A stretch of DNA of 64,000 nucleotides, from contig JABMLP010000018.1 of NCBI GenBank assembly GCA_013176395.1, positions 558,001-622,000 on the forward strand, read 5' to 3'. The stretch is from Venturia oleaginea. Lineage: Eukaryota > Ascomycota > Dothideomycetes > Venturiales > Venturiaceae. Below the pieces are notes generated by a model. It ran no database searches. It saw only the letters and a list, made by a program, of their open reading frames with translations, and was not told where the DNA came from. The translations under genes were made by a program, and so were the position numbers. This document shows, in pieces, positions 43,983 to 56,307 of the stretch. How positions within the stretch are numbered: the stretch's first letter is position 1; every line of letters starts with the position of its first letter.

Positions 43983-46602
43983 CTACCAAATATTCATTAG
44001 TGGTTGAACCAGTTTCTCAGGTACGGTGGTGAGGAGGCTTACAGATGTCCCATTCAAGGGACCAGTGGTTGAGAAACTGGGCGGTACGTCTTTTTCCTCT
44101 GTTCCCCATTTACTTTCTTTACCGGCGAGTGTGAGTTCCAAGACTCCGCCGTCGAGGAAGAAGGCATGGTCGATCCAATTTTTGGTGTAGGGGACACCGT
44201 TTAGCGTTGCCTTCTGGATGAAGATGTTTTTGTACGAGGCGTCGAAATTGACGTTGCGGATTATGGCGACGTTGTTTGTTTGTGGATTTCGAAGTTTGAC
44301 TTCGCGGAAGAAGGGGGGAGTGATGAAGTAGACGTTTTGACCTGCGTTGGGGAAGATACCCATCATTATTAGGGAGGCGAAGGCACCCATAGCGCCGCTG
44401 TCGTCGTTGCCTGGGATGCCAATGATGGTGTTGTTAAACTGGGAAGGAATATATTTATGTGTCCTTGCTGCTGAAAGACCTGGTCGTCGTGCGTAATGGT
44501 ACAAAAATAGTGTGAGGAAGGACTGCTCGTCGCCTAGATAGAGGAGCCCGGATTCGTGTAAAAAATCGAGACGTTTGATGAAGGATTCGCGGCCATCGAG
44601 CTTTGCGATAAGGGAGGCCATGTCCCCTGGGACGAAGAAATTGTAAAGCCAGCAACTACCTTCGTAGGTTTCGTGGCCGTCCATGGTAAGGTAACAGGCG
44701 TCAGGCTCAAGTAGGGGTGAGCACAGAAGCGGATCCTGATAAGCCCATGACTGGTTATAGAAACGTGGTTGTAGACTTCCCACAAATCCGGTGTCAACAC
44801 CATTGATGGCAGAGGTTTGATTGTCCTTGTATAGGTTTTCCCAGTTCTGAGAGCGGTTCATGTATTTTTCGTAATCCTCCGTGTGATTTAAACCACGTGC
44901 AATCTCTCCGACACAGAAATCGTTGTAGGCATATTCGACTGTGCGGGATATACTGCGTGTATGTGGTCCAAATCCAAGGCTATCGTGATCGTCGATAGGG
45001 ATGTAACCAAGGTCTTTCCAACTTTGCAATCCTCCGCGTCCTTCAAGGTCCCACCTTGAAGGTTCGATCTCGGCGTCAGAGAGAACGGCTTGGTAGCCGG
45101 TTGTCCAGTTGATGTCTTGTCGTAAACCTTTGACGAAAGCATCTGCAAGAACGACATCTGCATTTGAGCCACCTTGGGACCAGCCTTTGCATAGTGACAT
45201 ACGGCAATCGGGGAGTTTGCCTTCAAATCGATAGATATCGATTAAGCTTCGAACCATGAGGGTTTGGGAGTGCGGATCCATGAGCGTAATAAGTGGATGT
45301 TGTGCTCTGAAGGAATCCCAGATGCAATAATATGAATCGTAGTACGGCTCATCACTCTTCCACAAGGGGTTTTCGCCGGTGTAGTCCTAAGAATGTTATT
45401 AGAGTGCAGATGGTGGTCGAAATAGCAGGAAGTTACCTGGGGGCTGATGAAAGACCGATATATTCCACTCCAAAACACCTCTTTAAGCTCCTCACTCACT
45501 CCCCGATCATCAATCTCAACGACATCCAATTTTTCTCTCCAAGCTTCTTCCGCAGCAGAAAGCGTTTTTGCAAAGTCGAAGTCCGGTATCTCTCTCTCGG
45601 CATTACCGCAGGCCTGCTCAGTACTGATAAAACTAAGTCCAACTCTTACCAGGATTTGTCGATTCTCTTCCAGCACAAACCGATTGAATCCGCCTTGAGG
45701 AAAGAGATGTTGCGGAGGTTTGCCATCGGCATCATACGTCTTGACCACGTCTCCAGAAAATAAGCCCATATCACTGACACCTGCCCCCTTGAAATCAGCA
45801 CAGAAATGGAGGTTGTAGTTTCCGGTACCAAAACTGGGCGTAAAAGAACCATCTCCAGAAACTCGACCTGTCGAGTTATCGTGGTGAATATGGGTGTCGG
45901 ATGCTGAGCGCGGGAGATCGTTGAGTTCAGTTACAATGATGGCTTTCGTTGCTGACTCCGACTTTGGGAATGTGAATCGATAAAGGGCAGTATGGTTTGT
46001 CACCGTCATCTCAGCTTTGATATCAGTAACAAGTGTCAGCGCAAAATATCCAGGATGGGCGTCTAAAGTCCCATTAATATAGGGAACAGCTTTGTTTGTA
46101 AAGTTGCATAGGGTCAAATTGTCGTCGGGACATCCTATGACGGGAAAGATGGGGAAATTTCCTAACGAGGTAACCCCACCAGTTCCTGATCACTGTTAGC
46201 ATGGTGTTTTGTTCAATAGCTTTACAGGGACTAACCAGAATCGTGCATGTGGGAAAATCCTGTTATATTGCTGAAATCTGAACCAAAACCACCCTGATTT
46301 TCTTTTTCGACATCGGCAACTGCTTTTGCCATGCCTGCAGTTCTGCCGTTAGCATATTTTTTGAGCATATTTCGGCGCCTCTGGGCTTAACATACCAAAG
46401 GGCAGCGTCGCGCCTGGGAAAACATGACCTATTCATATCAGTATGTCAAATAGACTTGTAAGCAATGAAGATGGTCCAAAACCTCGCACTCACCACCATT
46501 TACTGTCCCAATCAGCGGCCTCACGTACTCGAATCCCCCCGACGCAGCCACCGCTTCAAGAGCGAAGAGGAGCCAGCAGAGCGGTATAACAAGATGAGGC
46601 AT
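43983..46602 (-). CDS. Secreted GH92 alpha-mannosidase
   Basis: Five exons. A signal peptide (MPHLVIPLCWLLFALEAVAA) starts at 46602, then VRPLIGTVNGGHVFPGATLPFG, the invariant GH92 entry motif, and GFSHMHDSGTGG. The catalytic half contains YYDSYYCIWDSFRAQHPL, the GWSQGGSNADVVLADAF region, YNDFCVGEIARGL, and the Asp pair in IIGIPGNDDSGAMGAF that supplies the general base and Ca contact. GH92 enzymes are exo-acting, Ca-dependent, inverting alpha-mannosidases that trim alpha-1,2/1,3/1,6 linkages from glycoproteins or mannan. Numerous N-glycosylation sequons (NTT, NQT, NWT) fit an extracellular location. The junctions I checked keep frame. It is convergent with the remnant at 42.7-43.9 kb. Confidence 0.92.
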
Positions 46603-49192
46603 CGTAATGATAGTGAAGGACAGGTTTCATTGTTATCCAAGGTCGTTGTCAATGAATGAAGCCAGGAACATGACCATATGCACTGCCATGATGCCAAGAT
46701 GCCAAACCGTTCTTGCAAGGAAAAGGGGCTATTCGTGCCTGAACGGGTTTAAGGCATTCTTGGGTGACACACCCACGTGTTTGGAGCTGCTAAAAATAGG
46801 GAGTTGTTCGCTATGGTTCACGCGTATTTAAGTTCCTTGCTTCCATCCCATTTTGTCCATCATGTTATCCTGAAAACATCTGTCCTGGGGAACGATTCTT
46901 TGTTTGAGAATTGACCGTACCACCCGCTCATCCCTCGTTGGCCTCGAGACATCCGTTGCGTGTCGTCTCCACGGAATATTCGAATTTTCGTGCGTACTTG
47001 CAGAACAATATCAAACAAGCATGGCCGCCGGTAACGCCAAATAATCCAGCAGATCTTAGATAGACTATGTGAAGACTGAGTCTGAAACGGCGATCATCTC
47101 TAGGTATCATAACTTACTGCAAGTTTATTGCACTTCGAAAGCCGTCTTCGCTTATAGCAAGACACGAGATGCCCTAACCAAAATAATGCGAGGAGATCTA
47201 GAGGCATTGAGAAATGTGGGTGTCGATGCAGATGTAGGAATATGGGGCTATCTACTTTATTTTACATGGAGGGGCCTAAAATGCGGACAAACTTCAAAAC
47301 CTACATCGTATATCATCCATTGGGTCGTCGAAGATAGATTTCTTGTAAGTCGCTGAGCTGATCCGTGCACCAAACTTCAGCCAATTCAGGTGATGTTAAA
47401 TCATACTCTTGACGTTTTACATTGCCTTGATTATTCACGATCTTATCTCAATGCCATTGCCTGGCGTCGTCCTGTCCAAGCAGAGTGTCAACGGTGGAAA
47501 TTATTGACAGATCTCAAACAACATCATTGACATTATGATCGGCATTGATAATTGTCTCTGCGTAGGTTTGGGAGATTGTGGAGAGTCAAATTCCAGCAAT
47601 GGCAACCGCAAAGATTGATGTAGCGATACTCAAGGGATCCGCGCATCCATGGTTGGGACTACTGTAAATGGGAGGTTGAAAGGACGGCGCCCGGATAAGA
47701 GCTAAGTAAAGATGCAATAAACAGAGACAATTAATATAGTAGTAGGAATAAAGGGTCTGTGTCGCTGCGAAAGAAAAGAGGATACGATGGCTGTCAGAAT
47801 GCTGCGGCCTGTCTCTTTGAGAATGGTATGCGAGGTTCCGAATGCATCAAATGAGTTCCTGCATACTGCAAGATCTTTCGAGAATCCTTCATGTATTCCC
47901 TATGTATCCGGACAGCCGAGCACTGGTGTGGCTAAGGGTTACAGTTGATGCGGATGGACACTTGCTCGAGAGCCCACGTATGCCCGGTAGTAGATGAACG
48001 CTTTCAGTTGATGATATGATCTATTGCTTATTATTGCAACACTGATCATAGAGAGGGATGCAGTGCTGTTGGGGAGGTTGAAGGAAAGAATTGTTTCTCC
48101 ATTTCTACAACGTATCCCAGTTCAGCCTAGTGCCGGATATATTGCTTCCGCTGTCTCTCTTGTCCTCTCTCCCTCTCCTCCACTCTCGCCAGCTTACAAC
48201 AATCTCCTCCCCAAGCTGACTCCACTCACTTTTTGCAACAAGAGGCCTCTTCTCGCCACGGGTGATCATACAAACGTTACCAGCCTGACTGCCGTCTCTC
48301 AAACACTGAAATACGATCAATAACGCGTTTAGGAACTCGCGCGAACACCTTTAAATCGCGTCTCGATTTCAGGCAGGTCTTGACGTAGACAGACTTCCGC
48401 CATTGTGGTTCAAGATCGCACCATCTGCGCAACCTTCCTATCCTGGACTATATTTAGGGGATCATCTCAGTGATGCTTCTCTTTGATAAGCTCTCTGGTC
48501 TCTTCCGGGCCAAAGAACGTAGATTATCTTGACCCACCTCCGCATGTTTTATGTGGTGAACAAGGCTGCACAGGGTTGCCGAGCCTATACTCTTCGGCAA
48601 GGATACCACAGTACGAGTAATGCCACTCTATTAACCTAAAGTGGAGGGGAACCGAGAGTCCGTGACAAAAGCGGTCTATAGACCGACATGCTAGCTGCGA
48701 GCACAATGCGACGGATAGCGCGACCGCAACACTATGTAAGATACTATATATGGTAGAGATCTTATCATCAACCAGGCTTATTGCGCCATTGGGACGGCCA
48801 AGAATGTCCGTCCACTATTGACTCTACTGTGATATCCACTCCCCAAAAAAAAGTGCTGCGGTCTCAGAGCTATCAGGTGTTGGCTACTAATCACTCATCA
48901 TGTTCTTACAAAGATAACATACGTACTGAAAACGATGGAATCCACGAGAAATAGAAGTTCCGAGACCCTTGTAGATGATTTGCACCTAACGTTTAAACAT
49001 CTTTGAGGCCATTTACCACATGAAATTGCGGAGGTGTGCCGCGAGAAACTACAATTATCTGCCCGGAAACTGAGGTAATTTCGTACCTTTTCCGTCTTTC
49101 GAAACACTTTGCAAAAGCTCTTGCGAGTGAGTTGACTAATCACTGCGTGGTTGTGGGCTTACCTACAGACATTCTCTCTTCTAACCAGGACA
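46603..49192. other. Long intergenic region, no supported gene
   Basis: About 2.6 kb between two outward-facing genes. Open frames (47069-47356 plus, 48024-48323 plus, 48898-49143 minus) start with non-ATG codons or lack any recognisable features. It presumably contains promoters of the mannosidase and of the OPT gene. Confidence 0.45.
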
Positions 49193-51658
49193 ATGGCGGA
49201 CTTGGTAGATGAGAAAAGATTGAGTAACAGAGCAGGGGTGACATAGGTCCTTCACAAGACTGCAAAGAGGGATGTCTTGCAAAACTCAGATGAAATGAGC
49301 GGGAATGAACAGCCAACCATGGAGGTAGGGGAAGAGTCCTTCGGAGCTCCGCCAGACAATGAGGTCCAGTACGTGAAAGGTTATCCCGTTATTCGAAGTG
49401 GTAATTATCTTCACTCACCAGTTCTGTTACCACTGTACTAAAGAATAACCTCAGGCGCCGATGTCTCAAAATATATTGTATCGACCCGCGACGATGGCGA
49501 TCCGGCTTTGACATTTCGATCTCTTGTCTTGGGTACTATTTTCACCGTACTATCCAGCGTAATCACCATGCTTTACGTGTTCAAGCCATCTCAAGTTCAG
49601 GTATCTGCAACATTCATACAGAGTAAGCTTTCTTGCCGGGTGTCAGGATAGTACTAACAACGTCCAAGTATTCGTGTTTGTCTTTGGCGAACTCTGGGCC
49701 TATGCTACGCCTCGCCCAGAGCGATTCAAGTCGTCGGTGGTCCAAAAGGTTCTACGGTTTCTTAACTCGGGACAACACTTTGGTATCAAAGAGCACGTCG
49801 TGGCCTCTCTAATAGCATCTTCCGGCAATAATGGTCTGTCTGGAGTAGAAATTTATGCCATTGAACGCCTATTCTACAACAAAGTTGTCACGGCAACTAC
49901 CGCTGTCCTCGGTACTTTTTCGATCTCGCTTTGCGGGTTTGTGGTCGCTGGCTTGCTTCGACCGCTCATAGTGTACCCTGGAGAAATGGTATATTAGGGG
50001 CACGTTGCCTCAAGTGGCGTTGTTTCAGACGCTTCACTTTGACCCAGCTGCCAACAAGGAGCGTCTCAAGAAATTTGGATGGGCTTTCAGTCTCAGCGCT
50101 TTTTGGGAATTCTTTCCTGCATACATCATCCCGTGGTTCGGAGGGATATCGATCTTCTGCCTGGCATCCATCAACGCGGCGCCCAATGTGCGATCTGTCT
50201 TTACCAAAATCTTTGGAGGAGGTGAGGCATCGATACAAACTGCAACCCATGGTCGATTGACTAACATTGGACTCAGCATCTAACAACGAAGGCCTTGGTC
50301 TTCTCAACTTCAGTCTGGATTGGCAGTACATTTCGAGCCAGTATCTTTCATTGCCCTTGAAGCAACAGATTAATACCTGGATCGGCTACATCATTTGGTA
50401 TGCGACCACAATTGGCCTCTATTACGGCAACGTATGGGATGCGAAGAAGTTCCCATTCATGTCAAGCTCGCTGTTCACCAGCAATGGTAAAAAGTTTTCG
50501 ACTAAGGCTGTCTTGAATGAGGGAGGTACCATCGATTTTGACAAGTTGGACGCCATCGGCCTCCCATTTTTGTCTTCGACGACAGTGTGGGGTTATTTCA
50601 CCGCCAGTGTTGCCATAGGTGCCTTGATTTCTCATGTTCTCATCTTCTACGGCAAGGACATGGTCAAAGCATGGAAACAGGCAAATGCGAGAACGCAACC
50701 AGACGTTCATTACCAGGGAATGCTAAAGTACAAAGAAGTGCCCATGTGGTGGTACTGGTTGCTCTTCCTCCTCGCATTTGTCGCCGGCTTGGTCGTCACA
50801 ATTCGTCCCGGTACGACTCTGCCTGTCTGGGGGTACATCGTCGCGCTTCTCCTCGGCGCATTCATCGCCCCTTTCTCTTGCACCCTATTCGCTCTCTACG
50901 GAAACGGAATTGGCACCAATGCGATCTCAAAAATGGTCGCTGGCGTATTGCATCCTGGACGACCACTTGCAAACCTATATTTCGCCAGCTGGTCACATCA
51001 AGTTATTCATCTCTCAGTCAGTCTAGCCAACTGGTTGAAGGTTGGCCAGTATACGAAAGTACCTCACCGCGTCATGTTCGGAACGCAGATCTACGGTACG
51101 CTCATCGGAGCCGCCATCAACTACGTGGTTATGATCTCGATTGTGACCAGCAAACGCGAAATCCTACTCGATCCAATTGGAAATAACGCCTGGAGCGGCT
51201 CGACTGTCCAGAGTCTGAACAGCCAAGCCATAACTTGGGCTTTGGCGAAAGAGGTCTACAGTGCCGACAGTCGCTACTTTATCGTCCCGATGGGTTTGGT
51301 CATCGGCCTCGCCTTGCCTGTTGTTCATTGGGGCATCATCAGGTTATACCCATCCTTCAAGAAGGTCCCCGTAAACACGGCATTCATTGCTTCCTATGCG
51401 GGTACCAACTATATCGGAAACACTTCATGGATCTGGTCATCCATCGTGGTAGGCGTTTTCTCGCAGATGTACCTCCGACGCAAAATGCCGAGAATTTACA
51501 ACGAGTACAATTACCTCATTGGAGCGGCGCTGGACGGTGGATCTCAGATTGTCATTTTCATCCTCTCCTTTGCGGTTATGGGGGCGGGTGGGAAGAATAT
51601 TCCCTTTCCGACGTATTTTGGAAATCCGGAGGGGAATCCAGATCACTGCGCAAAATAA
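49193..51658 (+). pseudogene. OPT-family oligopeptide transporter, disrupted
   Basis: The gene otherwise has full length: a hydrophilic N-terminus, about 14-16 hydrophobic segments, and OPT landmarks such as AYATPRPERF, SSGNNGLSGVEIYAIERLFY, NEGLGLLNFSLDWQYIS, NGIGTNAISKMVAGVLHPGRPLAN, SYAGTNYIGNTSWIW and YNYLIGAALDGGSQ. Introns are at about 49401-49454, 49622-49669 and 50223-50277. Two lesions break it. TAG at 49244-49246 (codon 18) sits inside an otherwise continuous coding frame, and one extra base near 49996 turns the expected YWGTLP into Y-stop and shifts frame. OPT proteins import small peptides or siderophore-type compounds across the plasma membrane. As given it cannot make the protein, unless the reference has errors. 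Confidence 0.85.
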
Positions 51659-51753
51659 AGCCCCTTGGATACTGGGGCAGAGGAGAAGAGGTATACCCAA
51701 CACGGCCTCCGTCAATCTCCTTTTACAGGCTAAGAGCTTGAAAGCCAAGCCAT

Positions 51754-51804
51754 GCAGTTTTGTACGTGCAGTTTTGTATGAGCAGTTTTGTATGAGCAGT
51801 TTCT
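51754..51804. repeat. 14-bp tandem repeat
   Basis: About 3.6 copies of gcagttttgtatga (first copy ends acgt), 96 bases beyond the stop codon of the disrupted OPT gene, so probably in its 3' untranslated region. Confidence 0.85.
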
Positions 51805-53156
51805 AGTAATATGTGTCTTTTCGTCGTTGTCATCTCCGTTCTTCAATTTTGAACACCACAATTATGCTCAACTGTTGTTGAATAGGGATACTTCATCATC
51901 TCACCATCGTCGCCTGATCCTACGTCAGTAAGAATAAACATTTCACTCACCTCACTATTTTTTCTTAAACTTATTCCTCTGCTTCAACAATCCATCCGAT
52001 ATCAATAAGTTGCAACTGGCTATATCTTACCACCTTGACTCAGAGAACGGCATTAAATACTAACAGGCCCTTCTAACAACCCAAGGACATGTACACCACG
52101 ACCTCATCATTCGCACGAAGCACTGATATCAAATCACAACCCCGGCACTCTATCGATGCGACGCACACAACTTCCTTCCCTCCATATCCCAGCTTCGACA
52201 ACAATCCGCTCCCATAACGTCCATCACTACGCCATATATAGAAACTCCGTCACGATCGAGCGAGCCAACGATTATCAAAGACTCTGAATCACCGACGACC
52301 TTCCTCTCCTTAGCAGCCGAGTTACACCAATTTCCCCCTTCCAACCCTACTGTTGCGGCTTCTTCATCGAAAGGTCCATTCCTGACTATCTTATCAGTAT
52401 GAGAATATATCGAAACATGCGAGACACAACAGGTTCGGAAATAAGAGGGGGTGTAAGGTAGAAAGCGAACCGTCATGACTGTGCCGGAAAGATGAAATGG
52501 TAGATTGGATTTTTGGGATGAGGTGGGTATGTTGAAATCATCTTATTGCGGGCTGAGATGGATCGTTTGAGTAGGGATGGAATGGTGGGGGATGGTCTAG
52601 CTAGGGGGAGGTGGTGTCAGAATTGGGTTGGTGGTTGGTGGTGCGTTGTGAGTCTCGGTTCGTTGGAGGTCTAGTACAGAGCCTTGATGTTATGTATCAT
52701 CTCGATCAATGGCCTCGTCTACCATTGAAGCATAATGTTATGGGCCTTATGAAGATCCGTAACAATATCTCAGATGATGGATCAAGTTAATGGATACGGA
52801 GTCTGCTTGTTGGGTAGGAGGCTTGAGGAGTCGTTGCACCTGCTAGGTATTGAGTCGGGCCTCCGTGATGAGATTTCAGCGTCTGCAAAGCTTCATCTCC
52901 GACACCCCTTAAAGCTCACCCAAGTGGATTCGAGGAAGTAGAAACGGAAGATGAAGCCCCATTTTCCAAGTGGGGAAAAGGTACGTCAATAGGGTATCAA
53001 GGAGATGTCCGGACAGCTGGAGTTGATGGGCGCAATATCCTACGCTGTGGGGTTCAATGGCCTTCCAGGAGAAATGAGCCATATCCCCGGTCCGGCGCCA
53101 CTTCCCGCTACATACAGTAACTTCGCCCTCCACAAATTCAACCCCAAAAGCCCCGC
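51805..53156. other. Intergenic, no supported gene
   Basis: About 1.35 kb. A minus-strand frame at 52150-52476 is open but has no recognisable motif. Between 52550 and 52650 the plus strand is G/T-rich (ggttggtggttggtgg). Confidence 0.45.
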
Positions 53157-54338
53157 CTACTCCTCCTCAGACGACGACTTCCCCCTCCCCGTCCCCTTAT
53201 ACAACCACCAATACCGAAGCCTCGTAATCTCCTCCGACGGTTCAATCCACTTCTCCGACCCATTAGGCTTAAACACATCCCTCGGTTCTTCATAAGGAAT
53301 ATACCCCTCATCCCCAGAACTATACCCACCATCATGATCAAATTGAAAATTACGCCAATAACCAATAATCTCCCCATCTTTCCATACAGGCGAAGACCAC
53401 GACCCTGCGATATTGCGATGATCTTCTTCGTCTTGTTCCTGTGTTTTGAGCTGGATGTTTAGTGTATGCGGTTCGGAGAGGTTGGGATGTTTTTCGCGGC
53501 GTTTTGTTTGACTGTCGGGGCAGTTTGTTAGACTTGGGTTTGGACCTCTCATAGACACGTTCTGGATTTACTGTTCTTCCCAGATGTCTTTGCCTCGTTT
53601 GAGGAGTTCTGGCTCTTTGAGATTGCCGTGGTGTAAGCCGGCGAGCATGGCGTGTTTGCGGAACACCAGGAATTTGACACCGTCGTGGGTGTATGGACGT
53701 CCGGGCCCAGTGGGATGGGTTGTACTCGTTTGAAAATTCCCAATAAGGCAGGGTGCCCATCTCGTCCGTGTTGAGGAGATAAAACTTTTTCGCTGTAGTC
53801 GTGGCTAGTCAGTCTTTTATATTCAGTAATCCTGGGTTTCCTACGCTGATCAAACTTCGAGGTCCATCCCTTGACTATCGCTCAAATATTCGCCTAGCCG
53901 TTCACCACCAGAATCAACTACAATAGGCAAGAAGAAGGTTTTCCATCATGAATTATTCCCAGCGAATGGAACAGCCCTTGGTTTCAAGAGAAAAAAGTAG
54001 TATCACAAAAACATACCTTCTCCCCCATGAATTTCCTCAGACCCAAGTTTCTGTCTATAAGCATCATCCCTCTCCCACTGCGAACCATGAACCCACCGAC
54101 TCCACTCCTCTTTCCATTCCTTCTTCCGGGCGGTCTCTTCTTTCTTCAAAGCTGCCTTGGTGGGAGTTTTCGCTTTGGTTTCTTGCTTCCTGGTCTTCTT
54201 CTTGGTATTCTTTTTTGGTGGTGGTTCACTATCCTCATCGCTACTTGCACCTGGAGAAGTTGGAGCTTGTCTCTTCTGCGGTATTGTTGTAGTGGCCTCC
54301 CAGGTCTCATTAGAGTTGATGCTTCGTGTTCGTGCCAT
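53157..54338 (-). pseudogene. Basic nuclear-type protein with XPA-C-like segment, disrupted
   Basis: Exon 1 (start ATG 54338) is Ser/Lys-rich and nuclear in character (SDEDSEPPPKKNTKKKTRKQ, then KKEWKEEWSRWVHGSQWE). After an intron of about 220 nt, exon 2 reads AKKFYLLNTDEMGTLPYWEF and NPSHWA. The frame must then shift by one at the GGGCCC near 53703-53708 to continue GRPYTHDGVKFLVFRKHAML and LKRGKDIWEEQ. A TAA at 53578-53580 follows, yet the same frame stays open for 130 more protein-like codons (QNVSMRGPNPSLTN; WSSPVWKDGEIIGYW; ending KSSSEEE). The K-x-Y-x-L.. layout resembles the XPA C-terminal fold in fungal uncharacterised proteins. One extra C and one nonsense change explain everything. 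Confidence 0.55.
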
Positions 54339-54606
54339 GTTGTAATGCTATCTGTGGATATGTGCAGGATTGAGAAACATGCCAATATCGTGATTGGGTA
54401 TTTTGTCAAACCTCAGAATCACATCTGAAGAAGCGCTGTTTTGTTTAGCTGTGCTATGACGTACTCTTTCAACTGTCACGTGGTCTGATGAAGAAGTCGT
54501 ATTATAGTAAATTTTTACCCATCCCCCCGATCAATCCCCCGATATTCGCGTACTTCTCTGTTCACACTTGACACCATCCTCCGAAATCCGAAAGCAAGAC
54601 GACACC
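54339..54606. promoter_or_regulatory. Divergent promoter region
   Basis: The 268 bases between the start codons of the disrupted nuclear-type gene (minus) and the small hypothetical gene (plus) must serve both. A cacgtggtct element near 54477 contains an E-box-like CACGTG. Confidence 0.4.
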
Positions 54607-55014
54607 ATGGCTTCACCGCTTAAGGCAACTCAGACACGACCAAGCAAAACTCAAAACCTACAATACCAAAAACACCAACAACCTTCCTCCCACTGGCGCG
54701 CCAAATTCGCCAAAAGCCGCTTCCTCTTCCTCTTCCTCGAGCCGATCACGCTCCGCCACGCCCGTCCCGGTCACTTGATCCAATACGTCGCACGTCAATA
54801 CCGATCAGGGGCTGACCAGATGAGCCAGGACAAGTGTAGGAAGGAGAAGCGGGATATGAAGGCGTGGGCAAAAGAGATGCGCATGGTTCATTCCACTATT
54901 CGGGACGAGATGGCTTATGTGTACGAGAAAGTCGTGGGCCGCGCTGACTTTGACGGTTGGATGAAAGAATCTCGAAAGGGACGAGGGTCAGTCGTTGTTG
55001 TCATGGTTGATTGA
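54607..55014 (+). CDS. Small basic hypothetical protein
   Basis: A single exon of 135 residues from an ATG in good context (caccATGG). The N-terminus is Gln/Thr/Lys-rich, then a short hydrophobic patch (SRFLFLFLEPITLR), and a charged helical half (QDKCRKEKRDMKAWAKEMRMVHSTIRDEMAYVYEKV). The tail VVVVMVD is hydrophobic. No family was recognised and no catalytic motif is visible. It is divergent from the disrupted gene at 53157-54338. Codon composition resembles neighbouring genes. Confidence 0.5.
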   Translation: MASPLKATQTRPSKTQNLQYQKHQQPSSHWRAKFAKSRFLFLFLEPITLRHARPGHLIQYVARQYRSGADQMSQDKCRKEKRDMKAWAKEMRMVHSTIRDEMAYVYEKVVGRADFDGWMKESRKGRGSVVVVMVD

Positions 55015-55634
55015 CCTTGCTTGATAACAACATGGCAACTAGGTGTGTGGCTAGAATTGGAAACGGAGACGATGGGGATTAGGGATGTGTGGTAAAGGTT
55101 TGAGGTTCTTGGTTCGATTACTCTGAACAAATCAAATGTCCACAGACATGAAGCAAGTATGGCGTCAGTCAGAAAACTCATCGGTGACGCAAGTTAGCTG
55201 CGTTGGACGCGCACTTCGTTGTTTGATGTCGAACCTGGTAGAAGTCACCCTTGGTATAGGGAACCATCTTTACTCAGGTGCTTGTGTTGTACGGTACAGC
55301 ATCGTCGAGAGATAGAGAATGCATCAGTCCCAACCGTAGAACGATACACGTTGATGAACGTGGCTGAGACAAGGCATTTGCTATTTTCCTTTGTCTATTG
55401 TATAGTTGTTAGCAACTGTACCACGTAGTCAAACTTGCCCATGATGCATAAGTATCTCAATGAATGCCCTCTTGGACCTCTATTCTTACATTGAGAGTTC
55501 TCACTGTTGCCAAAAAGTAAGCCAGCCATCTTCTACCATTTTCCAATAGTATGGAACGATTCGATTCCTTCGAACCCCGTCAGCATCAATTCAACTCGAT
55601 CACATCCAATTTTCAACGACTATAAATCTGCACT
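55015..55634. other. Intergenic region before gluconokinase
   Basis: No supported gene in about 0.6 kb. A TATAAA-like sequence (ctataaatctg) lies about 15 bases upstream of the gluconokinase ATG. Confidence 0.5.
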
Positions 55635-56307
55635 ATGTTTCCTCAAAAGTCGATGCCATTAGCTTGTGCTCCAAAATCCGAGAACTCTGGAACATGTCCA
55701 AAGAACACCCACAAGCGATATATCATTGTAGTATATGGGCCAACAGGGTGTGGGAAGACTTCCAATGCCAAGCGGATCGCAGAGACATTCGGTCTCGAGT
55801 TTATGGAAGGCGACGAGGTAAAACATGCACAAAGCTGAGAAGTCGTGGTCAATAATACTGATTAGGTCTTTCTAGTACCACTCGGCTGCAGCCGTTGCAA
55901 AAATGGCGAACAGCGTCCCACTTGAGGATTCCGATCGGTGGGAATGGCTCGCTCATCTACGAGACGCAGCTACCGGAATTCTGGGCGATGATAAGGTCCG
56001 TGGTGTGGTGATGACTTGTAGTGCTTTGAAGCAGAAGTACAGGGATGTACTGCGCGAAGCCAACAACGAGGCGCATGGCCTTTCTGTTCGCTTCGTTCTT
56101 CTTCATGTGGATGGCGAAACATTGGGAACTCGGTTGTCTTCAAGAGAAGGTCATTTCATGCCTGCGGGAATGCTTGACAGTCAACTTCGCACGCTGGAGC
56201 GGCCAGGTAGGAACGAGACGGATATCGTGGTGGTTGACGGGCAAGGAGGGCGTGAGGGGACTGAGGTTCTGGCAGCTGATGCTGTCAGACGTCTCCTCTC
56301 TACTTGA
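55635..56307 (+). CDS. Gluconokinase
   Basis: Two exons (55635-55817, 55876-56307) give 204 residues, the normal size. P-loop: VYGPTGCGKTSNAKRIA near residues 34-50. The family-specific stretch FMEGDEYHSAAAVAKMANSVPLEDSDRWEWL spans the intron, with the GDE-x-H and PL-D-DR motifs that bind gluconate and ATP. Later elements are VVMTCSALKQKYRDVLR, RFVLLHVDGE and REGHFMPAGMLDSQLRTLE. The enzyme phosphorylates gluconate to 6-phosphogluconate, feeding the pentose phosphate pathway in the cytosol. The gene is intact. Confidence 0.95.

Noticed and set aside
53005..53295. Plus-strand open frame over the 3' end of the disrupted nuclear-type gene
   Set aside because: Antisense to clearly coding-like minus-strand sequence.
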